From positions 9,822,016-9,886,015 of the forward strand of contig NC_052664.1 of NCBI RefSeq assembly GCF_016802725.1: DNA of 64,000 nt. The letters run 5' to 3'. The translations under genes and the position numbers were made by a program. Below, piece by piece: positions 34,470-47,780 of the stretch; within the stretch, counting starts at the first letter, position 1; every line of letters begins with the position of its first letter. Under the pieces are notes generated by a model that saw only the letters and a list, made by a program, of their open reading frames with translations, did not search any database and was not told where the DNA came from. Source of the stretch: Solenopsis invicta (lineage: Eukaryota; Arthropoda; Insecta; Hymenoptera; Formicidae).

Positions 34470-36212
34470 TCGAAAAATAAAGCGTTATTACAACGAGCGA
34501 CTGTTAAGCGCGTTGTTCGACAAGCGAGCGGTCTGATACCCCGCGGCGAGTCGAGGCGCTGCTCTGCCCCGGAAAGGTGAGCGCTTCCTGGCAAGTGGAG
34601 GGCTCCTCTTTCCGGGTCGAATTATCCAATTACCTGGAGGCCAGCTATATGCCGGTAAGGTCGGGGAACAGATCGGGGATCGGTGCGGTGCGGCGGCGGC
34701 GGCGGCGGTGGCGGCAGCAGCCGCACGAGACGGCCGCCGTGGCCCAAAGCGGACTGGACAAAGAGCCCCGTAAACGCGTTATTCCGCGCCAACGAGTCTG
34801 TCAGAGCCGCTGCTTCCCTCTGCGAGCGCGGTGTACCAGGAGGCCCAGACTGGTCCGCGGGCAACTTCCCGGTACTACCGTAACCGTCCCCTCGCGCGCG
34901 TGTCCGGTGAGTAAATCATCTCTGTATACACCCACTATCTCAATATGTATCAACAGCAATGAACCCGTAATCCTTTCGCGATAAAAGGGAAGTGACCTTA
35001 TCGGATTTTAATGCGTATGTATTTCAATGTATTCACGTGTCGATGTGTGAAATATGAGAAAAATTTCTATACGATGAACATTGAAAAAAATTTAGTAATA
35101 ACCAAACGTTAAGGTAAAAAATTCCAATTTTCGGAATATTCGCCATTTGTTAAACCTTTACTTTTTTCGACTACATTTTTTTTTTGCTTCTGAAGAAGAA
35201 ATAGGTTTTGAAATATTTTATTTCATTTAAGAAAATTTTTCTTTGAATTTATCTTGAAGAATTTCACTTTTTATTAATAATACATTATGTATATCGTACC
35301 GTGCTTTACTTTTGATGTGATTTGTTATTTTTTAATTTTCTTTTAAAAATATATTGTTATTGACTATGTATTAATTAAATTTGGCTAATGACGATTAACG
35401 AGGAAGATGACAAGTGTCCGTGCGCGATTTTGATGAGCCTTCAGTATGTAATACAGATCGAAATTAGAGACACTTATTTTTTATTCACTTTTAGGAAGTG
35501 AAACTTTTGAAGTAAATCGATATTTTTCTTTCGAAGCGAATATTGTTGAAACTAAGAGATAGAAAAAAATGTTTTGAATGAAAATTAATAACTTGAAGAG
35601 TACTTTATAACGGTGATACAAAAATTTAAAAAATTTTTTTTAATTTAAATAAGAGAAATAAAAGAACAAAATTATCGTCGATTTGCAGTTTATTAAATAT
35701 TAACAAACATTTTTGTACATGTGAATATATCTTAAAATCCGGACACGATTTGTCCCAATGTCTGACCACAATGTGATAAATTAGTTTGCTGATATTAGAA
35801 ATATTATACATATATGTATAATAGAAAATAAAAACAATGATAAAATTAACAAACTTATTTTTATTTAAGTGAGAATAAAAGATTTAATTAGTAAAATAGT
35901 ATAATCCTGTAAAATTTTTCTAACTTTATTTTTTTATGACTTTTTTTCAATCATTTTCTCAACTTTTTACTTTTTTATTTTACATAAAATTTTCTTTTCT
36001 TTCAATTCTTCCTTTTTTTTAAAGCTTTTTTGCTTTAACTTTTTATTTTCCATTTGAATGTTTTTCTTTTTGTGTTTTTATTCGTTTTTGTTTTTACAAT
36101 ATTGCATCTAGTCATCCATTGTATATATTAATGTATATGTGTGTGTGTGTGTGTGTGTAAAAATTAGAAGTGATACATCAGAAATTAAGTTTCAAGGCAC
36201 GAATGAATAACA
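34470..36212. other. GC-rich patch then AT-rich intronic DNA
   Basis: 34490-34920 is GC-rich with a GGC triplet run near 34690. 34990-36212 is AT-rich with a TG microsatellite at 36138-36157. No gene is seen. Confidence 0.4.
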
Positions 36213-36410
36213 TACACAGTAAAAAAATAAAATGTAATTTTAACATTTTTGCATGTTCCAGAAAGTCCACTCTAAATTTTAAGTTAAAATAATTCCAAAG
36301 TTAAGTTAAAATAACTTAAAATAAGAGTTATTTTAACTTAACTTTTGAGTTATTGTAACTTAAAATTTAGAGTAGACTTTCTGGGACATTTTATTTTTTC
36401 ACTGTGCATC
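36213..36410. mobile_element. Foldback MITE, CACAGTAAAAAAATAAAATG termini
   Basis: The left end ACACAGTAAAAAAATAAAAT is mirrored by ATTTTATTTTTTCACTGTG. Complementarity continues inward through AGAAAGTC(C/T)ACTCTAAATT and TTAAGTTAAAATAA words. 198 bp, non-coding, similar in design to the TACACTGAG family. Confidence 0.85.
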
Positions 36411-36473
36411 TTAATTTAATTTTATGGTGTATTTATTTCTCCAGAGTTTTTACTTTTAAATCCATACTTTCAG

Positions 36474-37049
36474 CTAAGTAAAGTACTTATTATCTATATT
36501 GATAAAGCACGTACGAATTTTCGCATAAAGATTCGTTCCCTGGTCCAATTTCTGCAGTTCTCCTATTAGTCGAATACCCGTCTCGGTTATCCCCGGGGAG
36601 TTTGAAGGAACTTGGAGACATTGGTCACACATCAATATTTCCGTTATTAGAAAATTCGCGGCAACAATATCGAGGAACATGTGTTCGGCCGTGTAATCCA
36701 CGCGGCCGACGATTTGTATTTGAGGAGAAAAAAAAAAGGAAGAAAGCTTAATCGCGATCGACGTACGAGGGAAACTCTCGAATCCTCGCCACGCCGTCCA
36801 CGGGAACCCCCTCCCCTCTCCCGTTTTTTCGACGGTTATTACCGAAAAATGCAGGAAGGGTCCGGTCGGAGGAACGTAGACATAGGCCGAGGGTCGACGT
36901 GTATGTGCCACCAGGAAATAAGGCGCCGCGAGGGCCCCTTTAACAGAGCACATACTACAGCACAATCGTACAAAGTGCACAATGACATCGGCTGGTTGGT
37001 TGGCATTGTGGTCGCGCACCGCTTGTTCCCATGGGAGTGCGATGCCCAT
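36474..37049 (-). other. Longest open frame, 191 codons, unassigned
   Basis: The longest uninterrupted reading in the window. The C-terminal third (DYTAEHMFLDIVAANF, then LITEILMCDQCLQV, and IRLIGELQKLDQG) is compositionally protein-like; the first part looks like random GC-rich translation. I recognise no family, see no convincing acceptor just before the protein-like part, and one frame of this length is not unlikely by chance in 64 kb. It could be an exon of an unknown gene or a conserved non-coding block. Confidence 0.2.
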
Positions 37050-37129
37050 GGGGGTTGTGACATAATTAGATCTACGTATCGGAATGATCAGCTGTGGGAA
37101 TAATGCGGCAGCTCCGTCGATCTACCCGG

Positions 37130-40100
37130 GGATCTACATCTAATGCAAATAGGGCACGGAATACACTATTAAATCATGAAACTGCATTCATCGCGTCGGT
37201 ACCTCGTAAACAAATTTTCATCGTTTATATAATCGCAGAAACAGCTGATGGATTTCTGTGTGTAAACGTCACGCTACAGAAAAATGTCTACACGGACATT
37301 TTTAATCATGGATGGCATTTTACTTGAATGGCGTGTACTTGAAAAATGGATCATTAGTACCCGCAGAGAAATATATTAGTGTACATTGAATATATTGTTA
37401 AATGAAATAGAAAACATTTCTGTGGACTGACGTTCGATTTTGTCACTGCTACAAAGAAGTCATTAATATCTACAGAAGAAGTATATAAATTCGTGTAGAC
37501 ATCGCGGGGTATCGCTGTGTGGGAAAATATTCTCGAGACGGCAATGATGCTTCCGTATTTTCCATGACAATCTGGACGTAATATGCGAAAAATGTCGACG
37601 CAGGAGAAGAATGATGAGGAATACAACGTTCGAGGGAATCGCAGGTGCGGCTTATTTAGCCTTGTTATGAAAATGAGAATGTGGGTCGGGCCATGTTCGG
37701 AGATTGGTCCGGCAGTCAGGGCCTCGAGCAGGTGTGCGGGTGGAAATCGTTATTGTGTGCGAGGGAGGACGGTTTTGTGCTTCAGAATCTCAAGTGGTGT
37801 GTCTCTCCGGTCCTTTTCGGACGAAAAAAAAAAGAGAGACGGGGTTTTCGGCAGCTCGCAAGTACGTTTGAGGATGTCGGAGAAAGATAGTGGTAAAGGA
37901 AAAAAAGACGGAGGAAAGCACAGGAAGGGAAAGAAATTCGGAGCGACTAAATTCTAATACAGCGTGTGCAGAAACGAATCTGCGGAGGAAAAGAATATAA
38001 TAAGTGCTGGGGCGTCAAACGACGTGATTATTGCGCGACGGGTAACGCGCCGCGTTTTGCTAACGACTTTTCCCTATTTTACGCTCTCGTTCGCCGTTTG
38101 TTTTTCTTATTCGTACGTTTCTTATACCGCCGGGCCGCGCCGCACAGTGAAAGAAAAGGCATTCACTTTCGACAAAAATACCTGGACGGCCTAATCGATT
38201 TTATCGATTTTGAGGACTTTTTTTTTAATTTTCTCGTCGTTAATCTTCTCCGAGCAAACTTTTTAAACTAAGACTAAAATTCAAAATGGTTGACATATAA
38301 TATATTTGTCAAAAATGTTGAAATTTTGCGATATTAAATGTATTTACACAAAATACATATAGTAAATATATTTAAAATCTTTGTTAAAAACGTATTTCTC
38401 GATAGAAAAATAAAAAGATTTTGTTTTCTGAGCTAATTTATAAAAATTGAAACTTAAGTTTCATAAAATTCATCATTTATTAACTTAATAATCTAGCTTA
38501 TGTAAAATTTTTGTAAAATGTTTCATTTGTTTTTTACAGAAGTATTAATTTTTAATTTATTCAGTTTTTGACGGTACAACTGAATTTTGTTATATTGCTT
38601 TATTGTTTTAGTAGTGCAGTATGCGAGTCTTTTTACTGCGTCAGGATATGAGTCATTTTATGAAAAAGGATTTTATTTATTGTTTGTTTTGTTCTTTATT
38701 ATTATTTTTTCATTTTGAAGCATGTACACCTGTTTTGAATGTATATTCAAATATATTCAATACAACAGAATTTTTATATTTTTTTTTATAAATATATTGT
38801 ATGGACTATTTCAAATCTTAGCCTTATTTTAAAAAGTTTGTTGGTCTATAATAAAGAAAAATTTATAACAATAAAATAAAAAAATCATTAAAGTCGCTTA
38901 AATATTAGACATCCAGGGGTCTCTGTCCAAAACGAGTGTCTTCTTTCACACTGTGCGCTACGAAGAGGCGAAAAAATTACATTTCTGACTTTCCCATGTA
39001 AACTAACACACAGAGAGAATTTCGCCATAAAGAATTAAACAATCTCGGAAACGCGTAAAAAGTGATCTAAATTCGTATTCTGAGCGTTTTTTATGACAGC
39101 GTGAATGAAAAAAAGCGTTTTCTTCGTACACCGCATTCCGTGGAAATCTGGGAAACGAACTCGACGTGTAACGAAATTATTATATAAAAGCATTTGCGCT
39201 ATAATCGCACTGACGAACCAATGTAAATCGGGTATCCGTTTTACCGAGAGGCTTATGGGGTTCCATTGAGAGATCACGTCGCCGTCCGCGGCGTACAATG
39301 GCGAACCGATGTAATCTCCGGAAACATTTAGGGGAAAATTAGGTCGACAGTTGCTCGTGTACCCATGGGTATGCCCGGACCTAGCCCCCTTGTGATCTGT
39401 CAAAATATTTATTTAGTGCAATATACCTCCTTATTTCTAATGCAATGAGCTGTCCGAATTGTACCGATAAAAAAAAGTATTTTTTATCATTATAACATTA
39501 CGGCGGATATTCATACCCAATTCTCATTGAGAGACCGTCTTAATCCATTAATACCAGAAGGACTAAGGTAGCCAATTTGGCTTCTCATTAAATTCAAATA
39601 TTGCTGTAACTTTCTTTTTAATTTTGCTTCTACATGTTATCCTTCTGTGGCTTTTCATTATTTCTCATGCTTTTAATTTTGGTAAAAAATGTTTTCAATT
39701 ATATATTAATTATAGTTAAATTTCTATTTAATTGTCTCTTTAGTAGGTCGTTAAATCCGGTCCTTCTAATGTTAAGTCTCAGGAGATCTCTAACGCTTAA
39801 AATCATAACTCAAATCGTAATAACAATTTTTAGACCAAAATTAATATTTAAAAGTAAAAATAGTTGTTCTTTCCAAAAATCTAGTTGGCGATGGGGTGGG
39901 ATAGCTAGAAGAAAGATACAAAAATTAAAAGTGGAAGTAAAAAAAGTAAGAGCTCCCTGCCTCTTTTGACAAATATTCAACAAATAAATGCTCTCGTTTA
40001 TCTTTTGAGTAGAATAATTTGATATAATTACAAAATATAAGTAAATTACTATCAAAACTCGATCAATGCATAAGCGATTAAACAAATAAGTATGGGTGAA

Positions 40101-41999
40101 TAAATGAGCGAGTTATAAGTCAGAGATAAATAAACAATGATGTATATTGAAACTCACTTTAATATCGTGAGATTTAACACCACAATCTTTTGAACATGTA
40201 CGTTCTGGACTAACGTGCCTTGCTTCAGCATGTTTTTAACGCAAAGAAAATCAACATTAAATTCTAACTAAATCGCAAATATAAATAAAAAATAGGGAGC
40301 TATATAGCTACAGTACAGTCCAAAGACTCCGAAGCCATCATGTCAAATCGCGTCTTGTTACAGAGTTTTCGTCATGTAAATTCGTAGGATGGCGAGACTT
40401 TTGTTGTTATGTTATAAAACTTTGTAAATCGCTCCGCACATCGTTATACATTTTTATTTTGGCTGTATGTCCCAGAACGATTATTTCGTTACGATTACTT
40501 AAATAATTATATCAATAATCTTCTGAGGTCACATATGGAATTTAAAGACCCCAGTGAATTTTCAATTTTAAATTATTATATCTCAAATTCGGATATGTAC
40601 AAAAAAGTTTTGGGTCAAACAATTGTGAAACTGTACTTTGAAGTGTTGAAAGAGCGTGTCAAAATTTTTTTTTATTTTTTAGAACATAAAAACTTTTTCA
40701 AAAACAGACTCTTTCCCTGGTGAACATTTTTCTCATAATTTTTGTACAAATTGGAACATTTTTCAGAAATACTCAGAAAGTTAACTTTTCTCAAAACTTT
40801 TCGTACACGTGAATTCTGAAATATTCTGAGATTTCTCATCTCATAATTTAAAAAAAAAAATATTTCAACTTTTTAAAATTTTATAACATTTCATCAGAAA
40901 TTATAGAATAAAAAATCTTAAAAATCTTAGAATATTTTTTAATTAATATATATGAAAAATTTTGAGAAAAGATGTAGACTTTCTAAGTTTTTTCCAAGTA
41001 TTTCTGAAAAATGTTTCAATTCGTATACAAAATCTAAGAAAATTAATAAAATTATACAAATATTCTAAAAAATTTTGAAAAATTATATAAAAAATTCTGA
41101 GAAATATTTTCACCAGAGTTGTATCCAGAAATGCAGTGAAAAACAACGGTGTCTTCGGAGGGTTAAGATACTAATAGCATTGTGTGATTAATTTATGCTA
41201 ACTCAAAACAATACTTAAGACAGTCTTAAATATAAGAATCAATTACGAATACTGGTCTGTATTTCTGTTATTGCAAATTGTATATTTACAATCGTGATTA
41301 ACCGCGTGTCTCGAACGATTATTCGTATTAAAAGCGTTATTGTGCTCGCAAAATTGAAAAAAGAATTCCTGTTTAATAATTAAACACAACATTTTGGTCG
41401 GCATTCATAATCAAATCTTAGCTTCAAGAGCGTCTTGAGCAAGTCTTAAGCATGTCTTAAGATGCTAATACGACTTTGATTGATTGATTGGTGACTGTAC
41501 TTGAAACGATTTTAATATAAGAATGAACTATAATACAGTCCTTTATCTTGAATTACTTTTTTTGCGCGTCAATCTTTTACAAACTACATACCTTTTAACT
41601 ATTTCCGTTGTTGCGCGTAAACTGCATATAAACACATAAGAGCGATCGTGATTAATCTGCGCGTCTCTAACTCACAAATATTCGTATTGTAAGCGTCATG
41701 CTCCGAAAAATCAAGATCTTGTTTTTACTTGATGATTACAACGCGACGGCTCGACTAAATTTTTCTTTCGTGCATAAGTTGCCAATCTTCTGGATTACTT
41801 TTATTTATTCCTTTTTCAATTCCTTTTCTTTATACATATACCGTTCGCGTAAGCATATACGTAACATTCCTTCTGGAAAGAGCATCCAGGATGCAGAGTA
41901 ACAACGCGAATGATCATGTGACTTTTGCGTAACGTGACATTTACGATGATACGCCGATTAGCAAATTCGCTGTAAGTTAAGAAGATGGTGAAACGTGAA
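37130..41999. other. Mostly AT-rich intronic DNA
   Basis: GC-richer at about 37620-38170 and 39060-39400, otherwise AT-rich. The minus frame 39403-39035 begins at TTG after a TTTTGACAG acceptor-like word and has no recognisable domain. A Pax6-like core (TTCACGC, minus strand) lies within 39095-39109. I see no supportable gene. Confidence 0.35.
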
Positions 42000-42600
42000 G
42001 GAATTTCCAACGCTGGCTTAACCGCGTTTACCCTCTCAAACGCTTCCGAGGCTCGTCTCGTCGATTAACGTCATGCTTGTGTGAGCTCGTCCCGGGGACG
42101 GACAAAAGCGACGCCCGTCGACGCCGATGTCGTGGCGACGGTGTCGTCGTCGTCGTCGTCGTCGTCGTCGCGGTAGCTTTTCACACCGTCTCCATTTTCT
42201 CGTCGTCACCCTCGGTATCAGAGGGAGAGAGGGCGCGTTTATGTGACAGTTTTTTTGTTTCCCCGTCGGGGCTACATAGTTAGAACGGAATAATGCATAC
42301 GCGCGCGAGCGCGAAAGAACGATGAGTAATGCGAGAGAATATCTAATGGCTTAAGGTATCTTGGAAATATCTGCGGGAGGCATTAGAGAATAAATACTTT
42401 CCTCAATCACATCGTGGCGCATTTCGTCCACGTTTGTTTACTTGCTTCACTTTCGCCGACTCGAATTCAGGGAATTCATCAATAGAAGCGATCATCAGTT
42501 TTCTCGCGAAGTCAAATTTCTTTAAAACGTCCACGGTTGGAAAATATTTTGTTTTAAATTTAATATATGTCGCATGTTCCAAACGGTCCAATTAAATGTT
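42000..42600. other. GC-rich block with GTC microsatellite
   Basis: About nine GTC units at 42143-42170 produce a poly-Val reading on the plus strand that is a repeat artefact. Flanks are CpG-rich. No gene. Confidence 0.6.
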
Positions 42601-45600
42601 TGTGTTAATTCGGCACGAGATGAACACGTTAGAAAGTAATATAAATGTTATGCAAAAAATTAATGCAACAAAATGTAACGCTTCGACACAAATAAACTGT
42701 ACAAACATATTTTTTTTACGAAAATTAACATGATATATTGACATTTACATTTTATTCATTTATTTTAAACTTTATTTCTATATTAAAACATTAAAACATT
42801 AAAACTATATTAAAACATTAAAACATTTAAAACATTATTTCTATATTATTTGTGTATTCGCTCATAAATTGAGTTATTTTAACGTTAAGAAATTAATTTA
42901 ACACGAAATGTTCAACTAACATAATCACATTATATTAAATTAACAATTAAATATTAAAAATTCAAGAAAAAAAATTTAACAACAATCGGCTTTGACATAA
43001 AAAAAAAACTGTGTCTGTATTTTACTGCGTCTATATACACGTTCAGAAGCTATTGACTTTTATAAAATTTAATTTTACGAAATTCGAGGTTGAAAATATT
43101 TCGTTACATCTCATAATTACTACAATCAAAATATAATATATCAATTTAATTTCGCTGAAGCGATTTTAATCGCTGAAAGCAGATATTTTTCGAAGAATCA
43201 CGTGTGTGTCGAATATTTTTCCATATAATAAAATCAATATGCTTATTTTAAGCTACATGTCCGTGGCTCAAATCGAAGCTGCTACCGTCGCAAGTGTTTT
43301 GTAACAGTTTCAACGGCGCAGAATGTCGAGAACAAATAGTTTCACGAAGGACTCGTGAAAACTTGGCGGCAGAATCTAAAGTGCGGTCAAGTCTTGCCGT
43401 TTAGAGAGAATATCCAATCGCGCTTCGTCGTCCCTCCTCGGCTCTTCCTCTTCCCCTTTGCCCTCACTCCGGTGTTAAATCAGTGAAACGATCGGGACAT
43501 TATTCGCGACGGCCGCGGAGAATCCATGAAATTCCCATAGCAATAGCTTCACGTCGTGACAATGGCTAGGGTCGTCGGCCCGCTCGTTCTTTTCTTTCGC
43601 TGCGTTAATGAGCTCCCAGCTTTAATACCGTCTCGGTGGCACTTCCTTTTATTGGAGAATAGATAAATATAAGCGCGAGATTAAGAGCGAGAGCTTCTCC
43701 ACACACTCGCGGGCGCGCAGAGAAACGGGAGATTTAAGATATCAGCATGTTAAAACCACGGGACGTTCGGCGAAGTGTTCGTCGGCGGTATCTGACAGAA
43801 TACGTTTGGTAAGCCGATCTCGAGCAACGAAATATTGCACGTGCAAAATAAGACTGTTATTTGAGATTCCTTAAACCGTTGCGCCGCGATTCCGCTACGC
43901 GAACGCGATGCGGACTTCGACCGTCGCTTTAGCCGCCGGAAGTGACTGTCGGGGACTTTTTCGAAGGGCAGTTTTCTTCGCGGGGCTCGTGAGACAGTCG
44001 AATGTGGACTGCGCGTCTTACATCAGGCGTATTCGACTGTGAAATTCCCTCTTCAAACAGAAGCGGGTGGCTAGCACACATTTTGCGCTTCTCGGTGCAC
44101 CTCGGTGGTGGAGGGAGACGTAAACGGGGGAGTCTCGTTCCGAGGAATTCGTAGTCGCAACGCGGTGGCGCAACCGGGCCAAGCGGAGGACCCTGGAAAA
44201 TCCACCACGTATCCAGTCCACGTACGAAATGCTTCGATAGATAGTCGTAAAAGCCGGGCGGCGACGCGGCGCGGGCGGCTGGCTGCTCCGCTCTCGCCCT
44301 CTTCGAGATCCCGCCGCTTCTCGTAGGAGGAGGAAGAGGAGGTGGAGGAAGGGCGCGCTCCGTCCGCCTGAAATAACGCGTATCTTCAGCGTTTTCCAGC
44401 GATGCCGCAGAAGTGGAAACGACGACAACGACGACGACGACGATGATGACAGCGGTGGAGAAGCACTCGATACTTCAGGAAACAGGAGGAGACCGGCAAA
44501 GGCATGAGGACGTTTGCGAGTAACTGCGAGGTAGCTTCGGTAGCTCGGGGTGAGTCGTGCGCGTAAGAGGATGTGCAAAATTATTGCGACGTGAAGAAAA
44601 CGTCTCGATAGCTTTCGGGAGAGTGTCCTTTTGCGGATAACTGTAAGGTTTTAATATCTTCTTCTTTTTTTTATTTAATTCACTCTGATAAATGAGAATT
44701 GTTCTTGACGATTTATTGCTCGAATATTCCCAGTTCATCTTTCGTAATTTCATAATGCGGCGTGTCACATGGAGTCTCGGACAATTTTTTAATTTCAACG
44801 AAGTTTAATTCTTTCTCCCTTTGTCTCGCGCGAGGAAGAAAGAGAACGCCAGTTTATCAGACAGTTTATTAGTCTTGTAAAGTTAATATTGTTGTTCGAC
44901 TATGGATCTTTCCGATTATTAATGAAGGAAAAAAAAAAAATTATCACGTCTGCCGCGTGAGAGATAAGAATTAATTAAATAAAAACCGTGCAAGACCTGT
45001 CGTCAGCGGAGCGAAAGCGGCGGGATCAAAAGCGTAGGAGTTCTATCTGTTTTGAACGAACCGAGAACCGTTTTAAAGAGCGTACCTCTCTTATCTTTTT
45101 CTCTCTCCTTCTCTCTCTCTCTCTCTCTCTTGCGATCGCTTTTGCCCCGTCTTCCTGGCGTTTTCATATTTTTGCTCTTCCTCTTTCGCCGCAGTAACGT
45201 ACGAAAGACGAGTACGTATATTGAGGCTGCGAGGGAGAAAGGCTGGAGGGTGAAGAACCGCCCGGGGGGTTGCCATCTACTCGGAATTCAGAAACGATCA
45301 ATGCTTCGGGAGAACCCTCCTCCCTCTCCTTCTCCTCCTCCTCCTCCTCTTCCTGCACCTCCACCTCCTTTTCTTTTTGTCTTTTTCTGTCTTGACTCGC
45401 CTTATCGAGAAAGAATGAAAAGAGAAGAGCCGGGCGCTATCCTTTCTTATTCTTATTTCGCTGTCCCGTCGCCCCCCTCCCCCCGAGCTCATCCTCCGGC
45501 TTCGTCGTGTCGTCCCTTACGCGTAAAAGCAGCTCCTGCACGAGGGTGGTTGATTCGTCGTCGGCGAAATGTCGTGCCGACAGTCGAATCCACGCGGTAA

Positions 45601-45842
45601 AACGGAGGCCGAACGATTTGCCAAACTTCCGGATTTCTTCAGAAGGCTCAACGCCTCCCTGCCGTCTGCCGCGCGAAGAGCCGCTGAGTGGATTTTCCGA
45701 TGACAACTACTATTTTGATGCGTATAGTGCTATCCATTAATGGTCCTGCATATAGTATTGCTCGTAAATAAAAGGTGGTAAAAAGAATGTGATAGTAATG
45801 ACAAAAAGAAACAAGTAATCACTATAATAAAACCGAATTCTA
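42601..45842. other. AT-rich DNA followed by CpG-rich block
   Basis: 42600-43250 is AT-rich. 43260-44560 and 44990-45740 are GC-rich, with CGA triplets near 44425, TC repeats at 45110-45130 and a CCT-rich tract near 45320-45370. Frames of 100-186 codons on both strands are low-complexity (Ser/Pro/Arg) and unsupported. Candidate regulatory DNA within the ey intron. Confidence 0.35.
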
Positions 45843-46100
45843 TTACACAGAAAAAAATTAATATCAAATCAACAATTTAAAAATCAACAATTGTTTCATA
45901 TATAAGCAAGAATATGAAATCTTTTTGAAAGAATTTATAATCTTAAACTGACATAATTTGCTTACATAAAGAAAATTTTTCTCTTCATGTAAAAAAATTA
46001 TGTCTGTTTAAGATTATAAATTTTTCCAAGAAGATTTTGTATTCTTGCTTATATATGAAACAATAAATTGTTGATTTGATATTAATTTTTTTTCTGTGTA
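45843..46100. mobile_element. 258-bp near-perfect foldback element
   Basis: Starts TACACAGAAAAAAATTAATA and ends with the complement AATTTTTTTTCTGTGTA. The two arms, each over 100 bp, pair almost completely (TATATAAGCAAGAATA on the left, TATTCTTGCTTATATA on the right). The left arm has an extra stretch of about 17 bp. Non-coding MITE; if transcribed it would form a long hairpin. Confidence 0.93.
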
Positions 46101-46169
46101 CTTAAAAAGAATTAGAAAAAAGCATTTAATGGAACTAATGTTAGAGGATTATTATTAAATTGCAATCGA

Positions 46170-46387
46170 CACTAAGAAACAAAGTTGTTAGCTTGACTGA
46201 ATTTTTCAACTTGATTACATTTTTTTAGTTTAAGTACTTGTGTATTTAAGCTATATATATATGTAATTAAGTTAAATATACAAATGCTTAAACTGAAGTT
46301 CAAGTATTTTATGTATTTAAGTCAAATACATAAACACTCTTCAACTGAAAAATTTAATCAAGTTGACAACTTTTCCTTCTCAGCATA
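46170..46387. mobile_element. Foldback MITE, CACTGAG family
   Basis: Left end CACTAAGAAACAAAGTTGTT, right end CAACTTTTCCTTCTCAGCAT. Interior words TTTAAGTACTTGTGTATTTA and CAAGTATTTTATGTATTTAA pair across the centre and match those in 62140-62341. A truncated relative (TACTAAGAAAAAAAGTTGTT) lies at about 46455-46510. Confidence 0.75.
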
Positions 46388-46599
46388 CAATTTTCGGTAA
46401 ATAATTCTTTAGTTACTTTCGCTTGTCTGGATTTAAATCTCTCTCTTTACTCGATACTAAGAAAAAAAGTTGTTAAATTGATTGAATTTTTCAACTCTTT
46501 AAATAAATATCTTTACACAAAATTTAAATTGCTCTTTAAAATATTATTGAAATTATTTTTACACACGATTATATGCGAAATCGAGCAAATGTTATTTGC

Positions 46600-47304
46600 G
46601 CGATAAACAAGAAGAACGTATGAAATAACTGTGAGCACAGTTCGCTTTTCGGAAATTTGATCGCCAAGTTACGCGCGCGATTACTCGCGACAAGTACTAG
46701 GTGCGCCTCCTCGTTTTACGCGACGGAGCAGGACAAATGTGCGGAAACGCGACGATTTGCCAAACTTTGGAAACTCTCGTCAGGAATTACGGCTAAGAGA
46801 CCATCGTTAGTTCGAAAGTTGCAGAACGCCGTTTGAAGCGTTAACCCTCCCAACGGTCGTGAAAACTTTGTTAAATACTATCTCGTAGATATTCCACACC
46901 GGAAATGCCGTCAAGTGGCTTTGCAATTTTGCAAAAATTGTCCGCAGATATGCGGCTAAAAAGTTTATGAAGAATGTGCGAATCGCACGGTGAAATTCTC
47001 GACGAGGTGAAATGATGTATAAAAATATTTCAAAGGTAGTACAGAATTAATTTAATTTACTGCACAAATATGTGCAGAATGACGCTGGAATGTCGAAGGA
47101 AACCGTAGCGCGCAAATTTATTTGCAAATTATGATTAATATCAATGCGTAGGAATTCCAGCTAATCTTATAAAGTTATACGATATATATACGATGTATAA
47201 ACGAGCGATATGTAAAATATCTACGTTTGGCATTATCGGATGACAACTTTCTATTCTTTGCAGAAATTCTGCACACTCGGCGAAAAATGCATAGCAATGA
47301 TAAA
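46600..47304. other. Moderately GC-rich intronic DNA
   Basis: 46640-47010 is GC-richer than its flanks. No frame, splice pattern or repeat is evident. Confidence 0.5.
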
Positions 47305-47780
47305 ATTATAGAATTAATGTACATAGCTCAATAAACCATTTTGTAGTTAATGCAACTAAAGATTTAGTTGCAATGAGATGGTTCTTATCGCCACGAGAAC
47401 AATGTTTGTGCAATTAGTTTATAGTGAAATAGCACTATAATTACATAGTTATATATGGAATTTACTAAAAATAATTACGTTATGACAATTATATGCTTCC
47501 ACGTACGACCGATTAAGTGTACGACCAGTATAACTATGAGAGCAATGGAGCAGTAGTGCAAAGCCCTGAGTGCTAGAAATGCGAACGAGAGATCTTGTCA
47601 GTCGGTTTAATTTTTACGTCATCTACATTTGCATTACTGCATTAATACTTTTCTATAGTTTATCCAATAATCTTACTATAAATTAATATTACTGTATTTT
47701 CTTAGTTCATAGCTTATTAGTGTTTTTATTACAACTCTAATATGTAGTTGAGGTGCTATTTGTTCATAAATTTATAAATT
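47305..47780. repeat. Dispersed repeat S, copy 2
   Basis: Matches 24190-24675 in the same orientation (AGAATTAATGTACATAG at the start; GAGCAGTAGTGCAAAG and GAACGAGAGATCTTG in the middle; CTATTTGTTCATAAATTTAT at the end). Non-coding. Confidence 0.7.

Noticed and set aside
40312..41165. Possible TIR element (CTCCGAAG left, CTTCGGAG right)
   Set aside because: Only about eight bases are clearly inverted; the surrounding bases do not pair well enough to call an element.
42077..42283. Poly-Val frame
   Set aside because: Produced by the GTC triplet run at 42143-42170.
44018..44578. 186-codon minus-strand frame
   Set aside because: Arg/Ser-rich low-complexity translation of GAG, CGA and GGA triplet-rich DNA; overlaps frames on the other strand.
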